NCBI GenBank assembly: GCA_018820925.1
Contig: JAHJNJ010000046.1
Span: 1-41,701 of the forward strand
Length of the DNA stretch: 41,701 bases
Direction of reading: 5' to 3'
From: Gammaproteobacteria bacterium
GTDB lineage: Bacteria; Pseudomonadota; Gammaproteobacteria; Burkholderiales; Gallionellaceae
The position numbers and the translations under genes were made by a program. The notes under the pieces were generated by a model. The model had not been told where the DNA came from, ran no database searches, and was given only the letters and a program-made list of their open reading frames with translations. This document shows positions 1 through 7,672 of this stretch, piece by piece (position 1 is the first letter of the stretch; each line of letters opens with the position of its first letter).

Positions 1-538
1 GGTCTTCATAAGACCGCCGATATTCGCTCACAATCTTGTCATGCACCTTCTGGATCGACTTGTTGATATCTTCCAGCAGCTTGCGCGGCACATCCCCGCC
101 CGATTTGATTTGCGAAACGGATTCGATCGCATCCACCCATTCCGGCGGCGGCGGCGGCACCTCGCCGCATTTGCGGTAATCCTCCTCGATGCGCGTCACT
201 TCCTCCGTCAGCTTGCGTTGCAGTGCGGGAAATTCATGCATGTCTTTGCGGATGATATCGCCCACCCGCTCGAACTCCCGCTCGATCATGACTGCGGCGC
301 TATCCTGTCCATGCGCCAGCAATACGGATTGATTGCGCAGACGCATGTTTTCCGCAACCAGGAACAACCAGCGGGAAAGAAAACGGGTGGACTGCGTAAC
401 CAGATGGCATACCGAGTGAATGACGCCATGCATCGGTTTGCGTGCCGCATACAGGAATAACATTATCAGTACGCCCAGCGTCAGGACAGACAATGCCACG
501 TTATCAGGCCAAAACAACCACGAATGCCAGTCACTCAT
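1..538 (-). CDS. Membrane-anchored hypothetical protein with coiled coil, partial
   Basis: The frame opens with an ATG preceded by a GAAAGG ribosome site and runs off the left edge, so the C-terminus is missing. About 179 residues are visible. The N-terminus (about residues 14-31) is one hydrophobic segment. The rest is charged and largely helical, with many Glu, Arg and Lys residues consistent with a coiled coil, plus a run of five prolines near residue 130. I do not recognise a family. One N-terminal membrane anchor with a soluble, probably cytoplasmic, helical body is the most that can be said. It shares a strand with the NosL/ABC operon but is separated from it by about 330 bases, so it is probably its own unit. 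Confidence 0.7.
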   Translation of the reverse strand, partial: MSDWHSWLFWPDNVALSVLTLGVLIMLFLYAARKPMHGVIHSVCHLVTQSTRFLSRWLFLVAENMRLRNQSVLLAHGQDSAAVMIEREFERVGDIIRKDMHEFPALQRKLTEEVTRIEEDYRKCGEVPPPPPEWVDAIESVSQIKSGGDVPRKLLEDINKSIQKVHDKIVSEYRRSYED

Positions 539-867
539 TTGATAATCCTTTCGTTCATAGAAGTTTGCTGCTCATGCACCCAAATTCAGGCACATCGCGC
601 CGGGTCGGGTTAGCAAGTCCCTCCCACAACGTGACGCACTCTGCTTGTTTTATACATCCCGCCGCAATACCACTCGTCACCTGCCGCATGACCGTTCGTC
701 TTGATTAAATCTCGTGATTCGCCAGCCAGAAACCGGACAACGCCTTCAGGTTTCTGCAAGGTGCTCATTCTCGGCCTCAAATAGGGACATTACAAGTGAG
801 GAAATTTATTACCGATTGGAACTGCTATTGCCGATGGAATTGCTCCATCATTCATTCACACTGCTCA
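539..867. other. Intergenic stretch without a recognised gene
   Basis: About 330 bases lie between the end of the last NosL-like gene and the start of the partial membrane protein, both on the minus strand. Several short open frames cross it on the plus strand, but none has a ribosome site or a recognisable product. I see no strong hairpin terminator and no repeat. It presumably holds the promoter of the partial gene. Confidence 0.5.
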
Positions 868-1356
868 TCATTTCCCGTTATCGACCATCTCAATGATTTC
901 GGGAGTGATTTGTTCGAAGATCAATATCTGTTTGCCTTTGTGATCCTTCAAGAATTCTTCCGCATCGGCGCGCGTTTCCAGCGGTACAAATTCGTGTCCC
1001 ATCGGACCGAATACGTCGGAGCCGATGACGTAGTACGACTTGCGCGCATCCACTTTGCTCAAGCCGTAAAATTCGGTGACATGTATTCCCGCGATGTCTT
1101 CACTACGATGGCCGGGCGCGTATTTGGGCAAGTCATGCAGATACTTGAACATATCCTTGGCACCGTCGAAAAAGTGCGCGTGACCGTCGCGGTATCTCAC
1201 CACAGCGACCCAGTTTGGATATTTCGCTACCAGCATGCCGCACACCGGGCATAAATCCTTTGCCCCCGGTTTGGGCACGACAACACCCTCTTGGGCGGCG
1301 GCAAATGCCGCCCAGAGAGTGAGGAACGAGATGATGACAAGTCGTCTGAGCAGCAT
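868..1356 (-). CDS. nosL: NosL family copper-binding protein
   Basis: The protein has 162 residues. An N-terminal signal sequence (about residues 1-21, ending AAFAAA) is followed by the NosL hallmark CPVCGM at residues 36-41 and a GHAHFFDG stretch. NosL proteins bind Cu(I) and help deliver copper to nitrous oxide reductase, and homologues also occur outside nos operons. There is no lipobox cysteine at the end of the signal, unlike the classical NosL lipoprotein, so this copy looks soluble and periplasmic or anchored by its uncleaved signal. It is the last gene of a minus-strand operon and lies 4 bases after another NosL-like gene. Family assignment is firm; the copper client is unknown because no nosZ is present here. 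Confidence 0.9.
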   Translation of the reverse strand: MLLRRLVIISFLTLWAAFAAAQEGVVVPKPGAKDLCPVCGMLVAKYPNWVAVVRYRDGHAHFFDGAKDMFKYLHDLPKYAPGHRSEDIAGIHVTEFYGLSKVDARKSYYVIGSDVFGPMGHEFVPLETRADAEEFLKDHKGKQILIFEQITPEIIEMVDNGK

Positions 1357-1360
1357 GCGA

Positions 1361-1960
1361 TCAGCTCGGCTTCATCATCATCTTCTTGCGCCGCTCCGCA
1401 CGGTTCTTGCGGATCATCGACACGTCTTGCGCCATGTCGGTGTAAGCCGCCAGCAATGCCGCATCGAAATTGCCGGGCTCGCCGCCGTTGGCCGCCTGCG
1501 ATGCCTTGAGCGCTGCTGCATCGCTGTAGGCGACCTTGCTGCGTTTGGTCATCACGCCCTTGATCGAGCTGCCGATCAGGAAAGTGGCCTTGTCCACTTC
1601 GACCAGCGGCTTGATCTCGGCCGCGGATGCGTTATCGCCGACGTAGATCGCCTTCGGCTCGCGGTCGACGTTGAGCGACAGACTGATCGCCGCGCAATGG
1701 ATGGAGCAGGTGCCGTCGGCGAGGTCGTCGCTGTATTGCACCAGCATGCGCGAGTGGTGGTACTGCTTGCGGTCCATGCCGCAGTACGGGCACTTGGCAT
1801 ATTTCTCGATGTCATTCTCGAATGCCTTGGGATCGGCGGCTTTTTTCGGCACAAACTGGGCCGGGGTGCCGTCGCCGGAACAGGATTCGGCAGCATGCGC
1901 GGGAATGGCGGCGAGACCAACAGCGGCAACGGAAAATTTCAGCAGATCGCGACGATTCAT
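1361..1960 (-). CDS. NosL-type protein with twin-arginine-like signal
   Basis: I chose the ATG that follows AAGGAGAAACA; an earlier in-frame ATG lacks this site. The 199-residue protein begins MNRRDLLKF and then a hydrophobic run ending in AHA, which fits a twin-arginine (Tat) signal and suggests export in a folded, metal-loaded state. The motif CPYCGM is at residues 57-62, followed by a HH pair, a YSDDLADGTCSIHC stretch with two further cysteines, and a very basic, Met-rich C-terminal tail. This is the NosL family in a longer form. It is paired with the downstream nosL, so the operon carries two different putative copper chaperones, one possibly Tat-exported and the other Sec-exported. The target metalloprotein is not visible in the window. 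Confidence 0.85.
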   Translation of the reverse strand: MNRRDLLKFSVAAVGLAAIPAHAAESCSGDGTPAQFVPKKAADPKAFENDIEKYAKCPYCGMDRKQYHHSRMLVQYSDDLADGTCSIHCAAISLSLNVDREPKAIYVGDNASAAEIKPLVEVDKATFLIGSSIKGVMTKRSKVAYSDAAALKASQAANGGEPGNFDAALLAAYTDMAQDVSMIRKNRAERRKKMMMKPS

Positions 1961-2061
1961 TTGTTTCTCCTTATCAAGTTTAAGATGCAAAGCGATTTAT
2001 GTAATACAAGTACTCTCCCAACTATTTCCTCTTTTGTAGTTATCCGATTATTGGAACTGAC

Positions 2062-2751
2062 TCACCAGTTTGCCAGGTTGCGCATCACGCTGTAATAAGT
2101 CAGCCCCTGCCACAAAGTGGAAAGCCCGAGCGCGATAACGAACAGTGCCGCGCTGCGAATCAGCCAGCCGCGCGCCTTGATTCCCAACTTGCCGAACAGG
2201 AAACTGGCGGCAAACATCGACGGCAGCGTGCCCAGGCCAAAAGCCAGCAGCAGCAAACCGCCTTCAATCGGGCCGGGGGCGGTGGTGGCCTGCACCGCCA
2301 TCGCCATCGTCAGCGAACAGGGCATGAGTCCGTTAACCGCTCCGCCGAAAAACGCGCCGGCCACCGGACCTTTCTGTGTGGCGGTGGCGAATTGCTTGAA
2401 TATCCATTTCAACGGCGCGAAATGCAGCGTGTTGCTGATGGGCAGTACGCCCATGATGTCGAAGCCGAGCAGGATAACCACAAGGCCCGCGATGATCTGC
2501 AGTATCCCCTGCACCTTGCCGAACAGGCCGGTCTGCACCAGCACCGCCCCCAGGCTCGCCGCAATCAGACCGATCAGCACATACACCGAGACCCGCGCTG
2601 CATGGTAGGCCAGATAGGGCGCGATGCTCTTTGCGCCCTGGCGCATGAAGAAGCCGGACACCAGCCCGCCGCACATGCCGAGACAATGACCGGTGCCGAG
2701 GATGCCGGTCATGAAGGCGAGGCCGTAGGAAATCTCGTTAGCGTGTTGCAT
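2062..2751 (-). CDS. TauE/SafE or UreH_2-type membrane protein
   Basis: This polytopic protein of 229 residues has about six hydrophobic segments. Near the N-terminus it carries the GTGHCLGMCGG motif typical of the UreH_2/DsbD-like group (often annotated sulfite exporter TauE/SafE). A second conserved small-residue stretch with a cysteine, GLMPCSLTMA, lies in the middle. Members of this group move reducing equivalents or metals across the inner membrane and are frequent neighbours of copper-handling and cytochrome-oxidase assembly genes. Its start overlaps the end of the thioredoxin gene by 14 bases, which suggests coupled translation. Working next to a TlpA-like thioredoxin and two NosL proteins, it may supply electrons or copper to the periplasm. 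That role is inferred, not shown. Confidence 0.75.
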   Translation of the reverse strand: MQHANEISYGLAFMTGILGTGHCLGMCGGLVSGFFMRQGAKSIAPYLAYHAARVSVYVLIGLIAASLGAVLVQTGLFGKVQGILQIIAGLVVILLGFDIMGVLPISNTLHFAPLKWIFKQFATATQKGPVAGAFFGGAVNGLMPCSLTMAMAVQATTAPGPIEGGLLLLAFGLGTLPSMFAASFLFGKLGIKARGWLIRSAALFVIALGLSTLWQGLTYYSVMRNLANW

Positions 2752-3232
2752 TCATCAACTCTCCGGCAAGCTTTTCGAAAGTTTTTACATCGGCTTCGCC
2801 CACCACCTTGGCTTTGATGAGGCCGTCGGCACCGACGAAATAAGTGGTCGGCAGACCGATCACGCCGTAGGAGCGTGTGATGGACGATCCTTCGTCGAGC
2901 AGCGCCGGGTAGCTCGCGCCGATCTTCTGCATGAAGTCCGCGATGGTCTCCTTGTCCTGTCCGACATTCACCGCCAGGATATGCAGCCCTTGTTCTCGTC
3001 TGCGCTGGTACACCTGCTCGATGTCCTTCATCTCGCCTTCGCAAAAACGGCACCACTCGGCCCAGAAGCGGATCACCACCGGCATGCCGCGAAAATCCTC
3101 GGGAAAGCGCGCCGCCGTGCCATCCATATATATAGTGGTGAAAGCCGGCGCGACGCTGCCGGTATTCAGTTTGGGCGCGCTGTCGCAGGCGGCGAGCAGC
3201 AGGAAAGTCAGCAGGAACAGGGAGCGCAGCAT
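2738..3232 (-). CDS. TlpA-like thioredoxin-fold lipoprotein
   Basis: The protein has 164 residues. A lipoprotein signal (LLLAAC, Cys16) is followed by a thioredoxin fold of the AhpC-TSA/TlpA type. The active site is WCRFC, a CxxC redox pair, and the cis-proline region reads GLPTTYF. Such proteins are membrane-tethered in the periplasm and reduce disulfides, often in apo-cytochromes or copper-site proteins such as ScoI and CoxB. The gene lies between the NosL/TauE-like genes and a multi-TM protein, one base from the latter. It probably keeps cysteines of the copper carriers or of their client reduced. The redox role is well founded; the substrate is inferred from context. Confidence 0.88.
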   Translation of the reverse strand: MLRSLFLLTFLLLAACDSAPKLNTGSVAPAFTTIYMDGTAARFPEDFRGMPVVIRFWAEWCRFCEGEMKDIEQVYQRRREQGLHILAVNVGQDKETIADFMQKIGASYPALLDEGSSITRSYGVIGLPTTYFVGADGLIKAKVVGEADVKTFEKLAGELMNATR

Positions 3233-3233
3233 C

Positions 3234-4238
3234 TCAGTCCTTCAGCAGGATCAAATTGGAATTAACGACCATGAATGTCGCCACCACCGTGAAAAATGCG
3301 AAGCCAAGCGCAGCGATCCACGCCAGCCGTCGCGACATCTGCGGAACGACAGCAGCAAGACTGGGCACGCGCGCGAACGGCTGGATGGCCCCGACCCCCA
3401 GCCCGGCGGCAGTCGCGGCGAACAGCGGCAGATACAGCCAGTAGCCCTGATAGTCGTACTCGGGCTTGAGCAGACAGAACGGGCAATGGTGGTGCGGATG
3501 CTCGTACACATAGAGCGAGACGAACGACAGGATGCCGGTGAGCGCGGCGACGAAGGCGGCGGCGGAAGCGGCGGCGACGATATAGGCCGCGCGCAGCTTG
3601 CGCGCATGCAGCACGGCGACCGCGATGACCGTCAGCAGCGCTGAGTAGAACAGCCACAGCCCTTGTTGCGGCGGCAATGCCGAGGCATCAGAGACCAGCG
3701 TCTGCGCATCGCTTGAGAACAGGCTGCCGCAACAGGAGGTGATGATGTCGGCCTTGAGGTTGAGGAAATATAAGAGTTGCAGCACAAAGGCGAGCAGCAC
3801 GAAGGGCAGAATGCCCATCAGCAAGCGGTACTTCACGCGCACCAGCGGATAGTCGTAAGCGCGGCTGTCAGCATGGTTGAGCACCAGCCACACCGCCGCC
3901 ATGAAGAACACCGCGATCTGTGCGAGCAACGCGGGGAAACCGTAAGCGTTGGCGTTGAGCGTGCCCACCGCACACATCGCGCCGACGAACATCACCGCCA
4001 TCTTGTCGGCGTTGAACACGAACAGCAGCAGCGCCACCAGTTGTGTGGCGAAGACGAAGGTGAGCACGGTCGACATCAGGTAGGTGCGCCGTTCCAGAAC
4101 CAACTGCAGTTCCGAACCGCTGGCGATATCCCAGCGGCGCACCAGTTGCCAGGCGTAGGGCGTGGCCGCTGCAAGCATCAGCACGCTGACGGCGGACGCC
4201 AGCAACAACGCGATGATGGCCGGCTGGAACAGCATCAC
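3234..4238 (-). CDS. Multi-pass membrane protein with HPHHHCPFC motif
   Basis: This protein of 334 residues has about nine hydrophobic segments. Two clusters stand out: a CC pair at residues 169-170 within TSCCGSLF, and HPHHHCPFC at residues 247-255, each in a loop beside a membrane segment. Four histidines and a CxxC in one loop would suit binding of copper or haem, or exchange of thiol electrons with the thioredoxin encoded next. I do not recognise a named family. It overlaps the ABC ATPase gene by 4 bases and is therefore in the operon. It could be a third membrane component of the ABC system or an independent metal or thiol carrier. Confidence 0.8.
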   Translation of the reverse strand: MMLFQPAIIALLLASAVSVLMLAAATPYAWQLVRRWDIASGSELQLVLERRTYLMSTVLTFVFATQLVALLLFVFNADKMAVMFVGAMCAVGTLNANAYGFPALLAQIAVFFMAAVWLVLNHADSRAYDYPLVRVKYRLLMGILPFVLLAFVLQLLYFLNLKADIITSCCGSLFSSDAQTLVSDASALPPQQGLWLFYSALLTVIAVAVLHARKLRAAYIVAAASAAAFVAALTGILSFVSLYVYEHPHHHCPFCLLKPEYDYQGYWLYLPLFAATAAGLGVGAIQPFARVPSLAAVVPQMSRRLAWIAALGFAFFTVVATFMVVNSNLILLKD

Positions 4239-4915
4239 CTGCCCCCTTCCACCAGGTGGCCGTCGCGCAGATGCACCACGCGGTCGACCACGCTCGATTC
4301 GACCACCAGCGGATCATGGCTGGTCAGGATGATGGTCTTGCCCTGCTGCTTGAGGCTTTCCAGTATCGCCATGAATTCGCGCGACAGCGCGGTGTCGAGA
4401 TTGGCGGTCGGCTCGTCGGCGATCACCACTTGCGGGTCGTTGATCAAAGCGCGGGCGATGGCGACGCGCTGCTGCTCGCCGCCGGAAAGCCATTCGACGC
4501 GCGCATGGCGACGCTGGCCGAGCTTGAGCGAATCGAGCAACGCGTCGGCACGCTCGTGCAGCACACGCCAATCGCCGCCCAGCGGATAGGCGGGCAGCAT
4601 GACGTTGTCGCGCGCGCTCAGTCCCGCGATCAGGTTGAACTGCTGGAACACGAAGCCGAAGGTCTTGCGGCGAATGTCGGTGAGGAAACGTTCCGGCAAA
4701 CCGGAGATGTCGCGCTCGCCCAATTGCACGCGCCCGCTGGTGGGCCGCGCCATGCAGCCGATGAGGGTCAGCAGCGTGCTCTTGCCCGAACCGCTGGGGC
4801 CGCTCAGTGCGGTCACCTTGTTGGCTTCGATGGCGAGATCGATACCGTTGAGGGCCCACAACTCGTTGTGCTGGCCCTGGTGGTATGCCTTGCGGATGTC
4901 GGTCAGTTTGATCAT
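4235..4915 (-). CDS. ABC transporter ATP-binding protein, LolD/MacB type
   Basis: The 226-residue ATPase has all key motifs: Walker A GPSGSGKST (39-47), Q-loop in FVFQQFN (about 88-94), signature LSGGEQQR (143-150), Walker B VVIADEP (163-169) and the switch histidine (200). The compact length and the ADEPTANLD sequence place it with the LolD/MacB/FtsE group, which power FtsX-like permeases that act mechanically on envelope substrates instead of carrying small solutes. The permease is the adjacent upstream gene, with one base between them. In this operon it probably drives insertion, release or remodelling of a periplasmic or lipoprotein copper carrier. That last step is inference. Confidence 0.92.
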   Translation of the reverse strand: MIKLTDIRKAYHQGQHNELWALNGIDLAIEANKVTALSGPSGSGKSTLLTLIGCMARPTSGRVQLGERDISGLPERFLTDIRRKTFGFVFQQFNLIAGLSARDNVMLPAYPLGGDWRVLHERADALLDSLKLGQRRHARVEWLSGGEQQRVAIARALINDPQVVIADEPTANLDTALSREFMAILESLKQQGKTIILTSHDPLVVESSVVDRVVHLRDGHLVEGGR

Positions 4916-4916
4916 G

Positions 4917-6068
4917 TCAGCCCCGCATCACCGCATCCGGATCAGTGATGGCCGCGCGCCAGATCGGCACGATGGTCGCCACCGTGTAGGGGAAGACGGT
5001 GAAGAAGAACAACGTGGCGATCTGGAAGCCGTCCACCACCGGCACCAGTTCGAAACGCGGATACAGCACCGACCAGCCTTTCAGCACCGGTTCGAACAGC
5101 GCGGCCGAAAAATGGAACACGTGAAAATAGGCGACAACATAACCGAGCAGGAACGCGGTGAGCGAAACCAGCGCGCCTTCCCATAATTTCATCTTGAGCA
5201 CGTCGCCGGTCTCCCAGCCGATGGCCTTGAGGATGCCGATCTCGCGTTTCTCCTCCGCCGACAGGCCGGAGGCTTTTTCCCAGGCGAAGATGGTGAAGGC
5301 GAGGATGCTGCCGGACAGCAGCACCAGCACGATGCCCTCGCGCCAGTTGAAGATGGATTCGTAGGTGCGCAGCACTTCCTCGCGCAGGATGATGCGCGCA
5401 TCGGGCAGCGTTTCGGAGATCTTGCCCGCGATGTTGCGCACTTCCTGCGGATTGGCGACCGACAGCGCGATGTCGTTGTAGTACCCGGCGGATATCTCGA
5501 AGAAGGCGCGGAAATCGGCTTCGCTGAGCAGCAGCAGATCGGCACTCACCAGTTCGGCCTCATGCGGCAGCACCGCCGCCACCGTGAAGACGAACAGTTT
5601 GCCGGTGTAGGAACGGAAGGAGATAAGGTTGCCCGGCACCAAGCCGCGCTCGCGCGCCACGGCGGCACCGATGACGATCGTGCCGTCGGCGACCCGGCCG
5701 AAGCCGTGTTCTTCAGGAGACGGTGCCATGAGGGTGTAATTGGCGCTGACCACGTTGTCGTAGAAGTAGCCCCACAAGCGCCCTTCTTTATTCTGCACGC
5801 CGCGGATGCGGCCGAGCTTTTCCAGATAACCGGGCGGGATCAGGTCGTGCCGGCCGGCAACCATGCGTTGCACGATAACCTCGGGCGAGTTCTTCAGCAC
5901 CTGCGCCGCTTCGTGGCGCAGCGCGTGCGTGTACAGCATCACCGACGCGAGCAGGAACACGATGACGGTGTAGACCAGCAGCAGGCCGAGGTTCTTCAGC
6001 TTGCGCCGCGCCAGCGACGACAACGTGAAATCAATCAGCGCTTTTTGTCTTGCGATCCAGGTTTTCAT
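4917..6068 (-). CDS. FtsX-like ABC transporter permease
   Basis: I start at the ATG giving MKTWIARQKALIDF; a longer frame of 404 residues adds an unlikely Arg/Pro-rich extension. The resulting 383-residue protein has the MacB/FtsX layout: one N-terminal membrane helix, a periplasmic domain of about 200 residues, then three C-terminal helices with the EKREIGILKAIGW coupling helix typical of FtsX permeases. It partners with the ATPase encoded directly downstream. The start overlaps the end of the small upstream membrane protein gene by 38 bases, so the two are probably translationally coupled; the ribosome site is weak. Confidence 0.9.
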   Translation of the reverse strand: MKTWIARQKALIDFTLSSLARRKLKNLGLLLVYTVIVFLLASVMLYTHALRHEAAQVLKNSPEVIVQRMVAGRHDLIPPGYLEKLGRIRGVQNKEGRLWGYFYDNVVSANYTLMAPSPEEHGFGRVADGTIVIGAAVARERGLVPGNLISFRSYTGKLFVFTVAAVLPHEAELVSADLLLLSEADFRAFFEISAGYYNDIALSVANPQEVRNIAGKISETLPDARIILREEVLRTYESIFNWREGIVLVLLSGSILAFTIFAWEKASGLSAEEKREIGILKAIGWETGDVLKMKLWEGALVSLTAFLLGYVVAYFHVFHFSAALFEPVLKGWSVLYPRFELVPVVDGFQIATLFFFTVFPYTVATIVPIWRAAITDPDAVMRG

Positions 6069-6366
6069 AGGCGGCGGTAAGGTTACGCGGCGGCGGCAAT
6101 AACGAGCCGCTGGGGAAGTGTTCGAAGGCAAGAGGATGGTCCTGGAACGCGCTTTGCAGATCGGCCTGCGACGGATGGCGGGTGTAGCGCGCTTCGGTGA
6201 ACAGGCACAGGTCGGTCAAACCCAGTTGCGCCACAATTTGTTCGTTTTGCTGCAACGCTGCCGCACGTCCGGCGCGATACCTGCCGGCATCGGCAAAGGT
6301 CAGCAGGAAAAGCGCCAGTAACAGGGCAAGCAAGACAAACGCGCGGTGAGATTTTCTCGAGAGCAT
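6031..6366 (-). CDS. Small single-pass membrane protein, first gene of NosL/ABC operon
   Basis: From the ATG at 6366 the protein has 111 residues; a TTG 48 bases upstream would add 16. One hydrophobic segment (AFVLLALLLALFLLTFA) follows a basic start, so it is an anchored periplasmic protein or has an uncleaved signal. The remainder contains one cysteine (DLCLF) and a Pro-rich SLLPPPRNL stretch. I recognise no family. No convincing ribosome site precedes either start, which leaves the exact N-terminus open. Its 3' end overlaps the ABC permease gene, and the operon promoter must lie in the 400 bases upstream, where a RegR-type palindrome is found. Confidence 0.65.
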   Translation of the reverse strand: MLSRKSHRAFVLLALLLALFLLTFADAGRYRAGRAAALQQNEQIVAQLGLTDLCLFTEARYTRHPSQADLQSAFQDHPLAFEHFPSGSLLPPPRNLTAAYENLDRKTKSAD

Positions 6367-6470
6367 GTGAAACGCACCGAATCCGGACTGCGACTCGTGC
6401 AAAGATTTATCCAATTGGTCAGTATGGCTACACAGAGCCGGATTGTTCGGCTATTCAGGCAAAATTGGAA

Positions 6471-6487
6471 TGCGACATTTTGTCGCA
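6471..6487. promoter_or_regulatory. RegR/PrrA/RegA-type redox regulator binding site (putative)
   Basis: The sequence TGCGACATTTTGTCGCA is a perfect palindrome with 7-base arms and a 3-base centre. Its core, GCGACATTTTGTCGC, agrees at every fixed position with the RegR box as I recall it (GNGRCRTTNNGNCGC) for the RegSR/PrrBA/ActSR family of redox-responsive regulators. It lies about 105 bases upstream of the first gene of the NosL/ABC operon, a reasonable distance for activation. The match is seen directly; function is inferred. Confidence 0.6.
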
Positions 6488-6717
6488 CCCCTGGCGTTTG
6501 GGGCAGCAGCAGCATTGTCTCGGTATGCCAGCTTTGGAAACAACACTTATACGAATGGCAATGACCGGAATCGACCTTCGTAAACAAGGCAATACCAAAA
6601 CAATGGGGGTAGGTTCCGGCGCGGGGAGAAAGCGAGTGGTGCGCACGGGCGGATTCAACGATGTTGCATTCGTGCTACAAAATCCTGCACATCACCTTAA
6701 TCCTGGAAACCCGGTAC

Positions 6718-6796
6718 GTAGGGTGGGCACGCATTTGGTGCCCACGCTGTAGCGGCGTGTGTTTCCGCGTGGGCACACAATACGTGCCCACCCTAC
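6718..6796. repeat. MITE-like nested inverted repeat
   Basis: The element has perfect 14-base inverted ends, GTAGGGTGGGCACG and CGTGCCCACCCTAC, and an inner pair GTGCCCACGC / GCGTGGGCAC. It could fold into a cruciform or, in RNA, a large hairpin downstream of modD. It has no coding capacity. The TAGGGTGGGCACG end is reminiscent of short intergenic repeats found in many copies in related genomes, so it is probably a non-autonomous repeat that may also help stop transcription of the mod operon. Confidence 0.75.
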
Positions 6797-6820
6797 AAGA
6801 CCGGCGCGGCGGCGATGCTG

Positions 6821-7660
6821 TCAGTCCGCATGGAATATCACCTGAACATCCCTGGGCGGTGCGGAATAAGGCGCGGAAGTCACCAGCAGATCCGCGCCGG
6901 CGCACACATAAGCCGATGCGTTGTCCGCATGCACACCGCCTGCCGCAGCAAGCACAACCCGCAGTCCGGCGCTGCCCAGCGCATTGCGGCAGTCCGCCAC
7001 CTCCTCGGGCGTGAATTTCTCCAGTTGCAACACTTCGGTGCCTGCCCTGGCCCAGAGCAGCGCCTCTTCCATGCTTGCGACTTCCACGACCAGTTTCTTT
7101 TCCGGTTCGGCACGCTTGAATCTTGCGACCGTGTCTGCCGGCGTTTCATCCAGATACAGCCGGTGCTCGGCAAACAACAGCAACGATTCCGACAGACCCA
7201 GCCGGTGCATGGTCGCACCGCCCGCCCGCACGGCCTTGACCGACAGCGCCTTGGTGCCCGGCACATTCTTGCGCGTGCAGGCCACCGCCACCGGAGTAGC
7301 TGCTTTCACGATGGCTGCGGTGCTTGTGCTGATCCCGCTCGCCCATTCCACCAGCACCTGCGCCGTTTTCCATGCGCGGTGCAATTCCCGCGCACTGCCC
7401 CGCGCTTCCAGCAGTAGTTCATCTTTGCCGGCTTGTTGTCCGGAATGCGCATGCAAGTCGGCTTTCGCCCCGCACAGGGCAAACAGGCGTGCCGCTTCCT
7501 CGATAGCACACACCAGCATATCTTGCCGGGCACGAAACTCCAGACGCGCGGCGCGTTGCCCGATGCCGGATGTTTCAGTGGTGAGATCGCCGCACTGCAC
7601 GTCGTCGCTCAGCAGGCATGCAAGCTCGTCATCCGTTAGCGCCAAATAACTCATGTTCAT
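6821..7660 (-). CDS. modD: ModD, molybdenum-locus phosphoribosyltransferase-like protein
   Basis: This 279-residue protein has the fold of nicotinate-nucleotide pyrophosphorylase (quinolinate phosphoribosyltransferase). The GDLTTET start, TRKNVPGTKALSVKAV and the final GADLLVTSAPY are characteristic of ModD, which is encoded with molybdate transporters. Its biochemical role remains unclear in the literature; a part in molybdenum use or nucleotide modification has been proposed. It is the last gene of the modABCD group and starts 12 bases after the end of modC. Two ATGs at 7660 and 7654 are possible, and a GAGAA site suits the second slightly better. Confidence 0.9.
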   Translation of the reverse strand: MNMSYLALTDDELACLLSDDVQCGDLTTETSGIGQRAARLEFRARQDMLVCAIEEAARLFALCGAKADLHAHSGQQAGKDELLLEARGSARELHRAWKTAQVLVEWASGISTSTAAIVKAATPVAVACTRKNVPGTKALSVKAVRAGGATMHRLGLSESLLLFAEHRLYLDETPADTVARFKRAEPEKKLVVEVASMEEALLWARAGTEVLQLEKFTPEEVADCRNALGSAGLRVVLAAAGGVHADNASAYVCAGADLLVTSAPYSAPPRDVQVIFHAD

Positions 7661-7672
7661 TTTCTCAATTCA

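Larger units (their letters stand above)
6415..6820. other. Intergenic region between modD and the NosL/ABC operon
   Basis: About 400 bases lie upstream of the NosL/ABC operon and downstream of modD. They hold a 17-base palindrome of RegR type and a 79-base inverted-repeat element, listed separately. Open frames across it have no ribosome sites or recognisable products. The promoter of the operon should be here, but I cannot place -35 and -10 boxes with confidence. Confidence 0.6.
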
